From Exiguobacterium aurantiacum (GTDB lineage: Bacteria; Bacillota; Bacilli; Exiguobacteriales; Exiguobacteriaceae), in the NCBI RefSeq assembly GCF_024362205.1, contig NZ_CP101463.1, positions 59,318 to 111,141 on the forward strand: 51,824 nt of DNA, given 5' to 3'. Each line of letters begins with the position of its first letter. Positions within the stretch are counted from its first letter, which is position 1. The notes under the pieces are model-generated. The model was not told the DNA's origin and searched no databases. It saw only the letters and a list, made by a program, of their open reading frames with translations. The position numbers and the translations under genes are program-made. Positions 42,196 to 50,896 of the stretch are shown here, in pieces.

Positions 42196-42895
42196 CTTCT
42201 CTCCCCTTTCTATCTCATATCATGTCATAATCTTATTTTCCTTACAACATAAAAACGAGTGTAAAGCGAATAAACATCAATTTAATTTGTATACATAAAA
42301 AATAAAGTCGTTGTATACGATATTTACTAGACGATAGATCATGTATACGTTTCGACGTCGAATTGTATACATCCGTTTATGAGTAGCTTTGTCAGAAATT
42401 GATTTAACAAGAACAAATTGGATTCCTAAATCTCTTAAAGAATAAATACGTTATATAGTTGGATCTGACTTTAAATAATAGAAGAAGATATAGAAACCGT
42501 ATTCTTCTGAGTTTAAGAAATATAAATAGATTATAGAGAGTTAAATAAAGATTAATAGAATTAGAAAAGGTAGAACACTTCCAAACCCAGTTATACCAGT
42601 CGCTCTGACAGTTTATGTGAAAAGAGAAACTTCAATGAGATTACTGTTTTTTTCATCAAGGCTTTTTTTCTTTCAATAAAGATTTGAGATTTAAGAAATA
42701 AAAGATGATTTACTTCGATAAACACTTGATTAAATAGTAATAGATTTTGATTTTTTTCCTAAAAGTAAAAACAGGGCAGGCGATACCTACAGACTACCTA
42801 TGAATACAATTGAAAATAATAAATAGACAGAAACCACTCGTAAGAATAGGTCATTTTCATATCTTTTTTCAAAAATGAACATGGCAAAAAGACCA
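42196..42895. promoter_or_regulatory. AT-rich control region with GTATAC palindrome cluster
   Basis: Four GTATAC sites at 42289, 42313, 42343 and 42365, spaced 24, 30 and 22 bases (two as the full TGTATACA). The palindrome TTTCGACGTCGAA lies between the last two (42350-42362). This is upstream of parA1 and is the likely operator/centromere. The rest (42374-42895) is very AT-rich and purine-rich on the plus strand, with no gene; it may hold an AT-rich unwinding region. A short inverted repeat GGCAAAAA/TTTTTGCC at 42884-42917 overlaps the 3' end of the rep gene. Confidence 0.65.
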
Positions 42896-43963
42896 TCATG
42901 CGATAGCCATTTTTGCCTGGGCCTCTTTTAATTGTTGATGGAGATAGAAAATCGGCTCCTCAAAGAACAGTTTATGGGTGCTCGAGTGGACCAAGTCCTC
43001 ACGGTAATGAAGAAATGCTTGCTTTACCTCTTCGACGACATGTTTGAATGTTTCAGCCCCGAATGTATCGCTCATCGAGAAGAGTGAGTCACGGTTGACC
43101 TTGAGTGTGTCAAAATCGAAGAACTCCCCTACTCGCTTACGCAACTCAAACCAAAGGAGTTGAACTTCAGTGCGTTCTTTCTCTTTGATCTGTTTACTGT
43201 CTTGTGCAGCAGATAGTTGGACTTCGAGTAAGAGCGGTCGTGTCACGTTTTGAACCCGTTTCTTGAGCGAAATATTTTGTTTCACCATATTCAAGAAACG
43301 CTTACTGTCTTCAACAAGCGAGACCTGAAGGAATGTAAGACCAGACATCATCTTTTGGATAGCGAGTTTATGGCCGCAGTATTTAGGAAGGAACCCTTTG
43401 ATTTCATCGTAGGTCAGGATGGCCTGTTCATTTGACTGGACATAAACATCTTTCTCGACTTGGACGATTGTCCGTAGCGCGAGTCGCAACGTGTTCACAT
43501 TATCAAGCGCGATCAGTTCAGACAAGAGGCCGTGCCAAACAGACGTATACCCGGTCTTCGAATCGACCGTAGCACCGTCTTTAAACAAATCACGATAGTT
43601 TTCAAGGTAATCCGTCAATTGGATTGAAATCACTCCTGGAAAGTGACGGACCACCGTCATGAGACCATTCTGTTCGAAGGTCTTCAAGTTGTTATGTAGG
43701 GAGCGGACCGACGTGCATGCAAAATCCGCAAGCGTGTTGTCTTCTGCAAATTCAATCTTCCCTTGGTCATCAGCATAGGCGAGAATAGAGAGAATATGAC
43801 GGATCCGAGACTTGGTCCACTTGAAGGCCGTGAAACAGGCTGGGATGTTATAATGATGTTGCTCGTAGCGATAGTGATCTGCGCGCTTCGTCCAACGCGT
43901 CAATCCGCTCATCGCGACCAATAGCTTGTTTGCAACCAAAATATGTCGATTCGTCTCCATCAT
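42896..43963 (-). CDS. rep: Putative iteron-type replication initiator
   Basis: 355 residues; ATG at 43961-43963 with GGGGAGGTG. Residues ~45-110 form a winged-helix-like domain (SRIRHILSILAYADDQGKIE, then DFACTSVRSLHNNLKTFEQN, GLMTVVRHFPG). The second half is helical and charged, ending in a C-terminal segment FKHVVEEVKQAFLHYREDLV. I do not find the exact family, but position decides: the gene is directly downstream of eight full iterons, within 100 bases of the nearest, and next to the par operon, the typical place of a theta-plasmid initiator. Alternatively it is a regulator of the origin and the protein at 44812-46248 is the initiator. Confidence 0.6.
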   Translation of the reverse strand: MMETNRHILVANKLLVAMSGLTRWTKRADHYRYEQHHYNIPACFTAFKWTKSRIRHILSILAYADDQGKIEFAEDNTLADFACTSVRSLHNNLKTFEQNGLMTVVRHFPGVISIQLTDYLENYRDLFKDGATVDSKTGYTSVWHGLLSELIALDNVNTLRLALRTIVQVEKDVYVQSNEQAILTYDEIKGFLPKYCGHKLAIQKMMSGLTFLQVSLVEDSKRFLNMVKQNISLKKRVQNVTRPLLLEVQLSAAQDSKQIKEKERTEVQLLWFELRKRVGEFFDFDTLKVNRDSLFSMSDTFGAETFKHVVEEVKQAFLHYREDLVHSSTHKLFFEEPIFYLHQQLKEAQAKMAIA

Positions 43964-44034
43964 CTCTCTTACACCTCCCCTATCCTAAAATATGCTAGTT
44001 TCAGTATCTAGCTCTTTCAAGATAGTGTCAAAGT

Positions 44035-44655
44035 GCGTTTTCAGTACGGCATTTTGTTACCAAAATGAAAAATGCGTTGATATAAAGCCATTTTGAACCG
44101 ATGAAAACATGCGTTTTCAGTACGGTCATTTGTTACCAAAGTTGATTCATCCGCTCTATAGTGCCATTTCTGTAGAAAATAGAGTAGATTTTTTTAGTTG
44201 AAAAAGAGAAAAGTGTAGTTTCGGTACGGTGTTTTGTTACCAAAAAAGAAAAAGTGTAAGTTTGGTACGGTCGTTTGTTACCAAAAAAGAAGGAAATGTA
44301 GTTTCAGTACGGTCATCTGTTACCAAAAAGGTAAAAAGAGTCTCAAAAATTTATTTTCTATAGAGCCATGAAGCGGCAAAAATGTAGTTTCGGTACGGTG
44401 TTTCGTGACCAAAATGAGAAAATGCAATTTCAGTACGGTCATCTGTTACCAAAAAACAAAAAACGCAAGTTTGGTACGGTCATCTGTTACCAAAATGGTT
44501 GAAATCTGATATAAAGGAAATGCATATTCACCAAGAAAGGCGATTTGACTGAATATCTATCGAATCTTAAGATGAAAATTTAGGGAGGGTAGATTCAAAC
44601 CACCCCCATGTTTTAAGAAGAATGAGAGAAAAGTGTAAGTTTGGTACGGTACAAG
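44035..44655. repeat. Iteron array: candidate replication origin
   Basis: Eight direct repeats of ~28 bp with the constant blocks GTACGG and TGTTACCAAA (TCATNTG between them). The GTACGG blocks are at 44044, 44120, 44224, 44265, 44307, 44393, 44433 and 44474. A ninth, truncated copy (only TTTGGTACGGT) is at 44644. Several neighbours are 40-42 bp apart (four helical turns) and one pair 86. All are in the same direction. Between the clusters lie TATAGAG/CTCTATA-type short inverted sequences. The layout is typical of an iteron-controlled theta origin upstream of its rep gene. Confidence 0.88.
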
Positions 44656-44770
44656 CAAAGATATAATTCAGGATGCCCGACGATACTCGACATCATTGGA
44701 CGTGGTGGTTCCAACTTCACTGTCAGATTCGAATCGTCTTGATCCATGTGAAACAATGAAGTAAATCAAT

Positions 44771-44800
44771 TGAAAAAGAACCCAGATAGACTGGGTTCTT
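44771..44800 (-). terminator. Terminator of the gene at 44812-46248
   Basis: Arms AAGAACCCAG (44776-44785) and CTGGGTTCTT (44791-44800) with a 5-base loop; TTTTTC follows on the minus strand. Confidence 0.88.
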
Positions 44801-44811
44801 CGAGATAACAG

Positions 44812-46248
44812 TTACAACAGTAATGTGTCCACATGACCCGGCAATTCCCAAGATTCCAATGGATAGAAGGTGAAGAAGTAATAATCGCCGGAACGGTGCC
44901 AATCCTTCAGGATGAAATCATGTTCCTTGATTCGATCCAGATTCAACTCAAGCTCTTTCAGGTTGTCGGCCTTTCGGACCTTGTTGAATCGAATTGAATA
45001 GGTAAATTGGCGCCAGTGCCTTCGGACGGGTTGTTGCTCCCCTGTCTGGATAGAGCTCATCCGCTCTTTTTGTAGGACGAAGGCTAGGTGATAGGCGAAA
45101 CTGCCTTTCAATTGTTCGATCTGTTCCCCGTAGATGCTGACGATCTGTTGTTTCAACAGGTCGTCGTAGATTTCCTCACTGACCGTGACGATGACTTGGC
45201 TCTCGGCTAATGTCGTCGCATTTTTAATGGTCACCGAGGAGAACAGGCCTCGGATGAAGAAGTCCCCGTCCTCGTTGTGTCCTGCGACCCGATAATAACC
45301 GAGCTTCATGAGACGTTGCGTCGTCAAATCGTAGCTTTTCCCACTATCGTTCGCATACAGCTTCTTGACGAGCTGCGAGAGCGGGAAGATGATTTTCCGG
45401 CTAGTCTGGAACGTCATGTCCCGATATGCGAGAATCTCTGTGAAGGCTTCGAAGTCTTTCGAGTCAAGGTCCGGTACCCTCCCATTCAATTCTTGGATGA
45501 ATTCTTTGCTGACGAGGACCGAGAGGTGGTCGGGAATCCCCTTCTTGTATTTCGGGATCACCGTGTCATAGTTTTGAAGCTCGAGATTCAGCTGCGACGC
45601 TTCGTTCAGTTTCTCATCCAACAGGTCTGTCTGGTTCTTGATGCGGTCGGACATACCGAAGAACGGGATATCGACGGCGAGCGTCGGAGAGTGGTGCGCA
45701 GTCGGCTGGTTGAGATCTACTTCTTTGGCGACCTCCCATAGAATCATCAAAACATCCGTCTTGAGTGAGGTCTTCTTCTGATTCACTGTCTTTTGGGACC
45801 AGTAAGGATACGTATGGATTAACAGATTCGGATTCTCAGCCCATTCTTTCAATTCTAGGATGCATTGTTGCATATAATCGTCGATGGTTTTCACGTGAAA
45901 CTCTTTCAGGAAGGCCTCAGGGCCGACCAAATGATGATATGCGGTAATCATCTCGAATCGGGCACGCAATTCTTTCTTCGGGCCACGCCCCTCTTCGTAG
46001 TTTCGGATGGCAGCCTGCACCCATCGTTTCTTTAGTTTGTTGAATGAATGATAACGTATCTTCTTATAAGAAGCCTCTAAATTTTCGAATTGATAGTGCT
46101 CTTGATAAAGTGTCGTGACGAATTCCTGGATATCAAAGATAGACACGCTGTGGAGAATCTCCTCCATGCGATGCCTTTGAATAGCCGTGACCGCTTGAGA
46201 AATGATGAGTTGTTGCGAGCGGCCATTGGAGGTTGATTGAGTCTCCAT
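44812..46248 (-). CDS. Unknown plasmid protein, possible second replication protein
   Basis: 478 residues from the ATG at 46246-46248 (AGAGGTGAT upstream); a longer frame from 46281 has no site. Soluble, mixed alpha/beta. The C-terminal half contains winged-helix-like pieces (IIFPLSQLVKKLYANDSGKS, TTQRLMKLGYYRVAG). No family recognised. It lies beyond the iterons from the rep-like gene and in the same direction, and its transcription stops just before the origin. The setting suggests replication or copy-number control. Confidence 0.5.
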   Translation of the reverse strand: METQSTSNGRSQQLIISQAVTAIQRHRMEEILHSVSIFDIQEFVTTLYQEHYQFENLEASYKKIRYHSFNKLKKRWVQAAIRNYEEGRGPKKELRARFEMITAYHHLVGPEAFLKEFHVKTIDDYMQQCILELKEWAENPNLLIHTYPYWSQKTVNQKKTSLKTDVLMILWEVAKEVDLNQPTAHHSPTLAVDIPFFGMSDRIKNQTDLLDEKLNEASQLNLELQNYDTVIPKYKKGIPDHLSVLVSKEFIQELNGRVPDLDSKDFEAFTEILAYRDMTFQTSRKIIFPLSQLVKKLYANDSGKSYDLTTQRLMKLGYYRVAGHNEDGDFFIRGLFSSVTIKNATTLAESQVIVTVSEEIYDDLLKQQIVSIYGEQIEQLKGSFAYHLAFVLQKERMSSIQTGEQQPVRRHWRQFTYSIRFNKVRKADNLKELELNLDRIKEHDFILKDWHRSGDYYFFTFYPLESWELPGHVDTLLL

Positions 46249-46662
46249 ATTGATCACCTCTTCTAAGGATAAATATAGCACAAATTAAGTCGTATTTTTT
46301 TATCCAATTTAAATTATTTCAAATACCGTAAGTTTTTATAAAAAGTATGCGCCGGCGCATACTTTTACTTCTTAATTGAATTAAATAGATTATGATAATC
46401 AAAGCTCATTGATGGTCAATTCTACTAATATAAATTAATCAGAGTCATCTATAAATTAATATGGAAATAAAGTGATTAAATCGTTCTCATACAAAATTTA
46501 ACACTATAAAGATCTGGAATCCTAGGGATTTCATTATTACTAGGAATTTAAATACGACTATAAAATAGGATATTGCGATGATGATAATGACTTGCTCATT
46601 TTTTATACTAAAAATGGTCTTAAAGATTTGTGTTTAATATAAACTTTCATAGTTATGAGAAT
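46249..46662. other. AT-rich intergenic region with a 26-bp perfect palindrome
   Basis: Between two minus-strand genes. A perfect 26-bp palindrome at 46341-46366, centred on GCGCCGGCGC and bordered by AAAA/TTTT, could act as a terminator in either direction or as a regulator site. Nothing else was recognised in the AT-rich remainder. Confidence 0.55.
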
Positions 46663-47496
46663 TCATTGAAATACATATGATTGATGCCAAAGGAGATATT
46701 TTTTATTTTCCTCGAACAGTGTGATTTTCGATGATAAGGATATGTTTGGTATTTCCGGAATGACGTTTAAAACTTTATGAGACAGTAACATGTTGCCGAG
46801 CTCATTAAATGATATTAAACCTTTGTCGAATAAAGCGTCATGATGTGCACATAATAGTAATCCATTATAGGGATCCAAGCGTTCCTTATTAGTAGAGTCC
46901 TTCCAAGGTTTCGCATGAGAAGCTTTAAGAAGTTCTGGCACGTTAATTCCACATACTGCACATTCGTTATTCCAAAGGATAGATAGTCGATCCTTGTAGA
47001 GATTTTGCCCGATCCGCATGTTTGCGATTGCACGTTTTTCAGTTAATTGATTAATATCATCTAATTCTAAATGGCTATTTTGAACAGCAATATTATTAAT
47101 TAATGAAGAGGCGAGAAAGTCATTACAAGGGTATAAATAGCCAGTATTATCCGCACCATTTTTTTGAAATGGTGCGTATTCCACAGGGAGCCGACTTTCA
47201 ATTTCTGCCCAATGAGTCCGAATATGTAGTGGATGACTCAATATCTGATAATCCACTGGAACAAAAAAATAATGAGATTGTTCAAATTCTCTAATAGATG
47301 TATTTGTTTCAACAGTCCCTATTGCAACAATACTCCCATTTGTGTAATGAAAAATGCGATCGTTTTTTTGTAATTCAATCATCCTTGAATAATAGTGGGG
47401 AATGTTACCGAAAGAGTCTTTTTGAGGGCATTGTATAAGTTTATCTTTCATTTGTTGATCGTAAATGTCATTTTGCATAACAATGAAAAAATTCAT
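46663..47496 (-). CDS. EVE/PUA-like domain fused to HNH nuclease
   Basis: 277 residues; ATG at 47494-47496 with AGGAGG. Residues 1-~105 follow the EVE pattern: MNFFIVMQNDIYDQQMKDKL at the start, then YYSRMIELQKNDRIFHYTNG, SIVAIGTVETN and YFFVPVDYQI. The C-terminal HNH domain has C179-x2-C182 (CAVCGI), LLKASHAKPW and DPYNGLLLCAHHDALFD. EVE-HNH proteins are predicted modification-dependent restriction enzymes: the EVE pocket flips out a modified base and the HNH domain cuts. It would act on DNA with modified cytosine or similar bases from phages or foreign hosts. Single gene. Confidence 0.82.
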   Translation of the reverse strand: MNFFIVMQNDIYDQQMKDKLIQCPQKDSFGNIPHYYSRMIELQKNDRIFHYTNGSIVAIGTVETNTSIREFEQSHYFFVPVDYQILSHPLHIRTHWAEIESRLPVEYAPFQKNGADNTGYLYPCNDFLASSLINNIAVQNSHLELDDINQLTEKRAIANMRIGQNLYKDRLSILWNNECAVCGINVPELLKASHAKPWKDSTNKERLDPYNGLLLCAHHDALFDKGLISFNELGNMLLSHKVLNVIPEIPNISLSSKITLFEENKKYLLWHQSYVFQ

Positions 47497-47574
47497 AAGT
47501 CCTCCTGTGAGAAAAATAATATTTTATATATTGTATCTGATTCTTATATTATAGTTTGCATTCTTAAATCATTT

Positions 47575-47620
47575 ATCAAAAAAACCATAAAAGTTAGCAC
47601 ATTGCGGCTAACTTTTATGG
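47575..47620 (-). terminator. Terminator of the RecQ-like helicase gene
   Basis: Perfect 15-bp arms ACCATAAAAGTTAGC (47583-47597) and GCTAACTTTTATGGT (47606-47620), with a T-run on the minus strand. It begins 9 bases after the helicase stop. Confidence 0.9.
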
Positions 47621-47628
47621 TGTAAGTA

Positions 47629-50600
47629 TCACTTTAATTCTTTAGCTTCTATCAGTACAGCTTGAGGGATTTTACCTAAAAAGTAATCTTCAATTACTTC
47701 CCAAAACGTAGCAGTGTCCATTTTGTTTTCAAAAATGTGCTTCAGCATCGCAATTGATAATTTGTGACGATAGTGAACATTATTTAAAATTTGATTTTGG
47801 TACTTTTCTGGATTTTTTATCAAACTCTCAAGAGTAAGAGTGGAGTTTATACGTATATAAATTTCAGGAGTGTTTCCACCTTGCAATTGATAATTAATTA
47901 ATTTAAAGGCTTCAAGAATTCCAAACGTAATGGTTAATCGGTCCATCGGTTTACGTACACTTTTTGACAAATAAATATTGTAACTCCCATCTTCTTGCCG
48001 ATCAGCTTGAGAACTTAAATAGTGAGAAGCCTGCTTTTGTATAAATTTAAAGAAGTCTTCATAGGTAGATCCCACTTGATAACCGGATATTTCATTGGAT
48101 TTTATCACAGGTTTTGCATTCGTAGCGGAATTGAGTGTATTATATCTTACCATTGAATGAAGAATAATTTGAGCTAAGCTAGATGCTTCATACTTATCAA
48201 TCTTTAAAGACTTTTGAATCCATTCCTTTAGATGTTCCGGTTGGAAATACGTATTAGTTAAAGCATAACGACTAAAGAATTGATTAATGCTTTGAAGTTT
48301 CTGAGAAAACTGAGCAGTAATGTATTCAAGTGTGTGTTGACTTTGGAAATTCAAAATGAATGTAGGATCTACTTCATTTAAGAAATTCAATTTAATCATT
48401 TCATCATGCTCATGAAATCTTCGTTTAAAGTCTGGAAATGAAAGTTTACGATATTTTTTTTCCCAGATTTCTTTTAGATTGAGTTCGTAAATCGCGCTGT
48501 GTAGATTCGAGTTAATTGGACGAATATAACGAGCAAATTCGCGGTTCTGATTTTGTCTTAAAAGTTTTTCTCCCTGAGGTGTAACTGTAAAGTACTCTCT
48601 AGAAAATAAGCCACGAGGACGGGCTACAAAGGGAGCGAAACCGAACTTGTTCACAAAATCTTTTTCAATTAAAAGCAAAGCGGTTTTTAATTTCCCTTCC
48701 ACGTCGGTATCTTCAATTCGGTTATTGGATGTGAAGATATAAGCAAAGTCTTCCACGTTTACTAACAAGTTACGGGCACGTTTTTTTTCTTTATAAATGT
48801 TATAAATTTTTTGGGCAACAAGTTGTAATTCACTTCTTCGAATTGTAGACATACCATGTAACCTTTTAATATGAGAAAAGTCATTCTTCAAAAAGTCAAA
48901 GTACGCATGACCTGAAATGGATTCATCTCGAGCTGCTCGACCAATCTCTTGAACATAATCGCAAACATTTCCTGTCGGTGCATAATGATATACGACATTG
49001 ATGTCAGGTAAATCAATACCCATTCCATATGCTTTAGTGGCGAACATTATTTTTGAATCGCCGTTAGCAAACTTTTGATGATTTTCGTCTTTATTTGCTT
49101 TATTCAAACTCCCGAAATATACGACAATTTCTTTGGAAAGCCTTGGGTGGTGCTCTTCAATGTAAGTTTGCAGCTGATTGATAAGAGGTATTGTCGGGAA
49201 GTATACTAGCACTTTAGAATTTTGTTTCATAAAATATTTTAATCGTTTCGAAACGAATTCAAATTTTGCAAGGCGGTACTCATTTGTTTTCAAATCTTTT
49301 GAATGAGTATCGATCTTCATTTGAATGTCATTTCTTTTCACTTGCCCAAGATAAAACTTAGGGTTTATTAATCCCAAACTATCACGAGTTTCTTTATACA
49401 TATCCTCTTCTCCACCATAAATTGCAGTTGCGGTGAATGTAGCAATTGGAAACTTCATTTCTTTACGCAACTTTTGAAGGTAAGGACCTAGATACCAGTA
49501 ATCTGAACGGAAAGCCTTTCCCCATGTAGTGACAATATGTGCCTCATCCACTATAAATAAGCCTACTTTAGTTTCCTCACCAATTAACATTTTAATGTCA
49601 GATCTACTCAAAAGTGTTTCAGGAGAAATATATAAAATTGCTATTTCCTTATTTCGAATACGTTCTTGAATTTCAGCTTTTTCAGCCGGAGTTACATTTG
49701 AATTTATTGTAGCAACATTATGAATGCCGCGTTCTTTTAAATTTCTGACCTGATCGTTCATTAAACCTATAAGTGGTGAAATAACGATCGTTAATAATTG
49801 ATGTTCTTTGTAAATTAAAAAAGAAGGGAGTTGGAACATTACGGATTTTCCAGCACCTGTTGAAGAGGTGATAAAAATGTCTCTGAAAGGTAGCTGCTTT
49901 TGTGCATTATCAATTTCTTCAACGATATCGTGTATGATCTGAGCCTGAGAAACATCTATTAATTCTTTCGAATGGTCAGGATCTTTGTACATTTTTAAAG
50001 TTCTAAATGAGCTGTATCCAAAATATTCATCTAATACTCGAAGGTATTTCGATTCATCAAACTTTTTCACTGATAACGACTTTTGAGTGAAGGTGATTTT
50101 GATTTTTTTATTTAATTTTAAAAGGGTAGATAAACGATTGAAGTAATTATTAATAAATAAATCATGTTGATTTGAATGCACGACATTGACTAGTTGTGTA
50201 TTTTCACTATGTAGTAATTTGTTTGTTATAAGTAAAAAGTCTGTTTGATCTTCTTGCAATTCTAAAACAATATCATATGCGTCATAGCTGTCCATGGATT
50301 GACTTAAATTAGGCAAATCCTGATAAAATGGAGTCAGCATATCCAAAATGTCTTGATCAATAGAATATGATGCATAGACATTGTCTAATTTGATTACATT
50401 ACTATAAAATTTCACTACGGCTTCGAAATTAGGAGCGATAATCTCTCGATCATCTTCTTCAAAATCGCTAAGAACCTCACTAAAATTGTCGAAGGTATAA
50501 AAGATTGGAAATGTAGAATGGTAAAGATTGTTATATAATAATTGCATATCGAAAAAATTGTCTAATTGATTATAAATGTAAAACTGGTACTCTTCTGCAG

Positions 50601-50841
50601 TGCACCAAAAAAACGCGTCAGATGATCCCATTTTTTTAACTACATTTGAGAGTACAGACGAAGAATTTTCAAAAGCTTCTAAAGGTTGAGGGAAAGAGTC
50701 GTCTAATAGTTTATGATCGGAAAGATCTTTTAATTCATCTGGTTTAAATCCAAATAATACAAATAATGTTTTTCTAGAACTCGATTCATTTTTAATATGT
50801 TTTTGTAGATCTTCTTTTGAAATTCGTAAAAGTGGTTTCAT
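47629..50841 (-). CDS. Large RecQ-like superfamily 2 helicase
   Basis: 1070 residues; ATG at 50839-50841 with AAGGAGAG. N-terminal ~320 residues are an unknown, acidic, aromatic-rich domain. The helicase core follows: Walker A TGAGKS (328-333), motif Ia ISPLIGLMNDQV, DEAH (432-435) with the aromatic loop HIVTTWGKAFRSDY as in RecQ, TATA motif III, motif V FATKAYGMGIDLPDI, motif VI QEIGRAARD. The C-terminal ~400 residues do not show the RecQ zinc/HRDC pattern and are unknown. RecQ unwinds DNA 3' to 5'. The unusual flanking domains, AT-rich sequence and position among restriction genes suggest a defence role, possibly with the divergent sigma factor (55 bases between the start codons). Confidence 0.85.
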   Translation of the reverse strand: MKPLLRISKEDLQKHIKNESSSRKTLFVLFGFKPDELKDLSDHKLLDDSFPQPLEAFENSSSVLSNVVKKMGSSDAFFWCTAEEYQFYIYNQLDNFFDMQLLYNNLYHSTFPIFYTFDNFSEVLSDFEEDDREIIAPNFEAVVKFYSNVIKLDNVYASYSIDQDILDMLTPFYQDLPNLSQSMDSYDAYDIVLELQEDQTDFLLITNKLLHSENTQLVNVVHSNQHDLFINNYFNRLSTLLKLNKKIKITFTQKSLSVKKFDESKYLRVLDEYFGYSSFRTLKMYKDPDHSKELIDVSQAQIIHDIVEEIDNAQKQLPFRDIFITSSTGAGKSVMFQLPSFLIYKEHQLLTIVISPLIGLMNDQVRNLKERGIHNVATINSNVTPAEKAEIQERIRNKEIAILYISPETLLSRSDIKMLIGEETKVGLFIVDEAHIVTTWGKAFRSDYWYLGPYLQKLRKEMKFPIATFTATAIYGGEEDMYKETRDSLGLINPKFYLGQVKRNDIQMKIDTHSKDLKTNEYRLAKFEFVSKRLKYFMKQNSKVLVYFPTIPLINQLQTYIEEHHPRLSKEIVVYFGSLNKANKDENHQKFANGDSKIMFATKAYGMGIDLPDINVVYHYAPTGNVCDYVQEIGRAARDESISGHAYFDFLKNDFSHIKRLHGMSTIRRSELQLVAQKIYNIYKEKKRARNLLVNVEDFAYIFTSNNRIEDTDVEGKLKTALLLIEKDFVNKFGFAPFVARPRGLFSREYFTVTPQGEKLLRQNQNREFARYIRPINSNLHSAIYELNLKEIWEKKYRKLSFPDFKRRFHEHDEMIKLNFLNEVDPTFILNFQSQHTLEYITAQFSQKLQSINQFFSRYALTNTYFQPEHLKEWIQKSLKIDKYEASSLAQIILHSMVRYNTLNSATNAKPVIKSNEISGYQVGSTYEDFFKFIQKQASHYLSSQADRQEDGSYNIYLSKSVRKPMDRLTITFGILEAFKLINYQLQGGNTPEIYIRINSTLTLESLIKNPEKYQNQILNNVHYRHKLSIAMLKHIFENKMDTATFWEVIEDYFLGKIPQAVLIEAKELK

Positions 50842-50896
50842 GATATCTCTCCTTTTCCAAATTATATCAAACAGTCATTAACAATAGAGGTGTAGC
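50842..50896. promoter_or_regulatory. Short divergent control region
   Basis: 55 bases separate the helicase and sigma factor start codons, so the promoters must overlap each other or lie within the opposite coding regions. Such tight divergence often means joint control. Confidence 0.4.

Noticed and set aside
42884..42917. Terminator of the rep-like gene
   Set aside because: The GGCAAAAA/TTTTTGCC arms overlap the coding end and the run of T lies inside the stem, so it is not a standard terminator.
44035..44655. CRISPR array or transposon repeats
   Set aside because: Irregular spacing, same orientation and position upstream of a rep-like gene fit iterons.
47629..50841. DISARM, Druantia or similar named defence helicase
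   Set aside because: The motifs are RecQ-like and no companion genes of those systems are visible.
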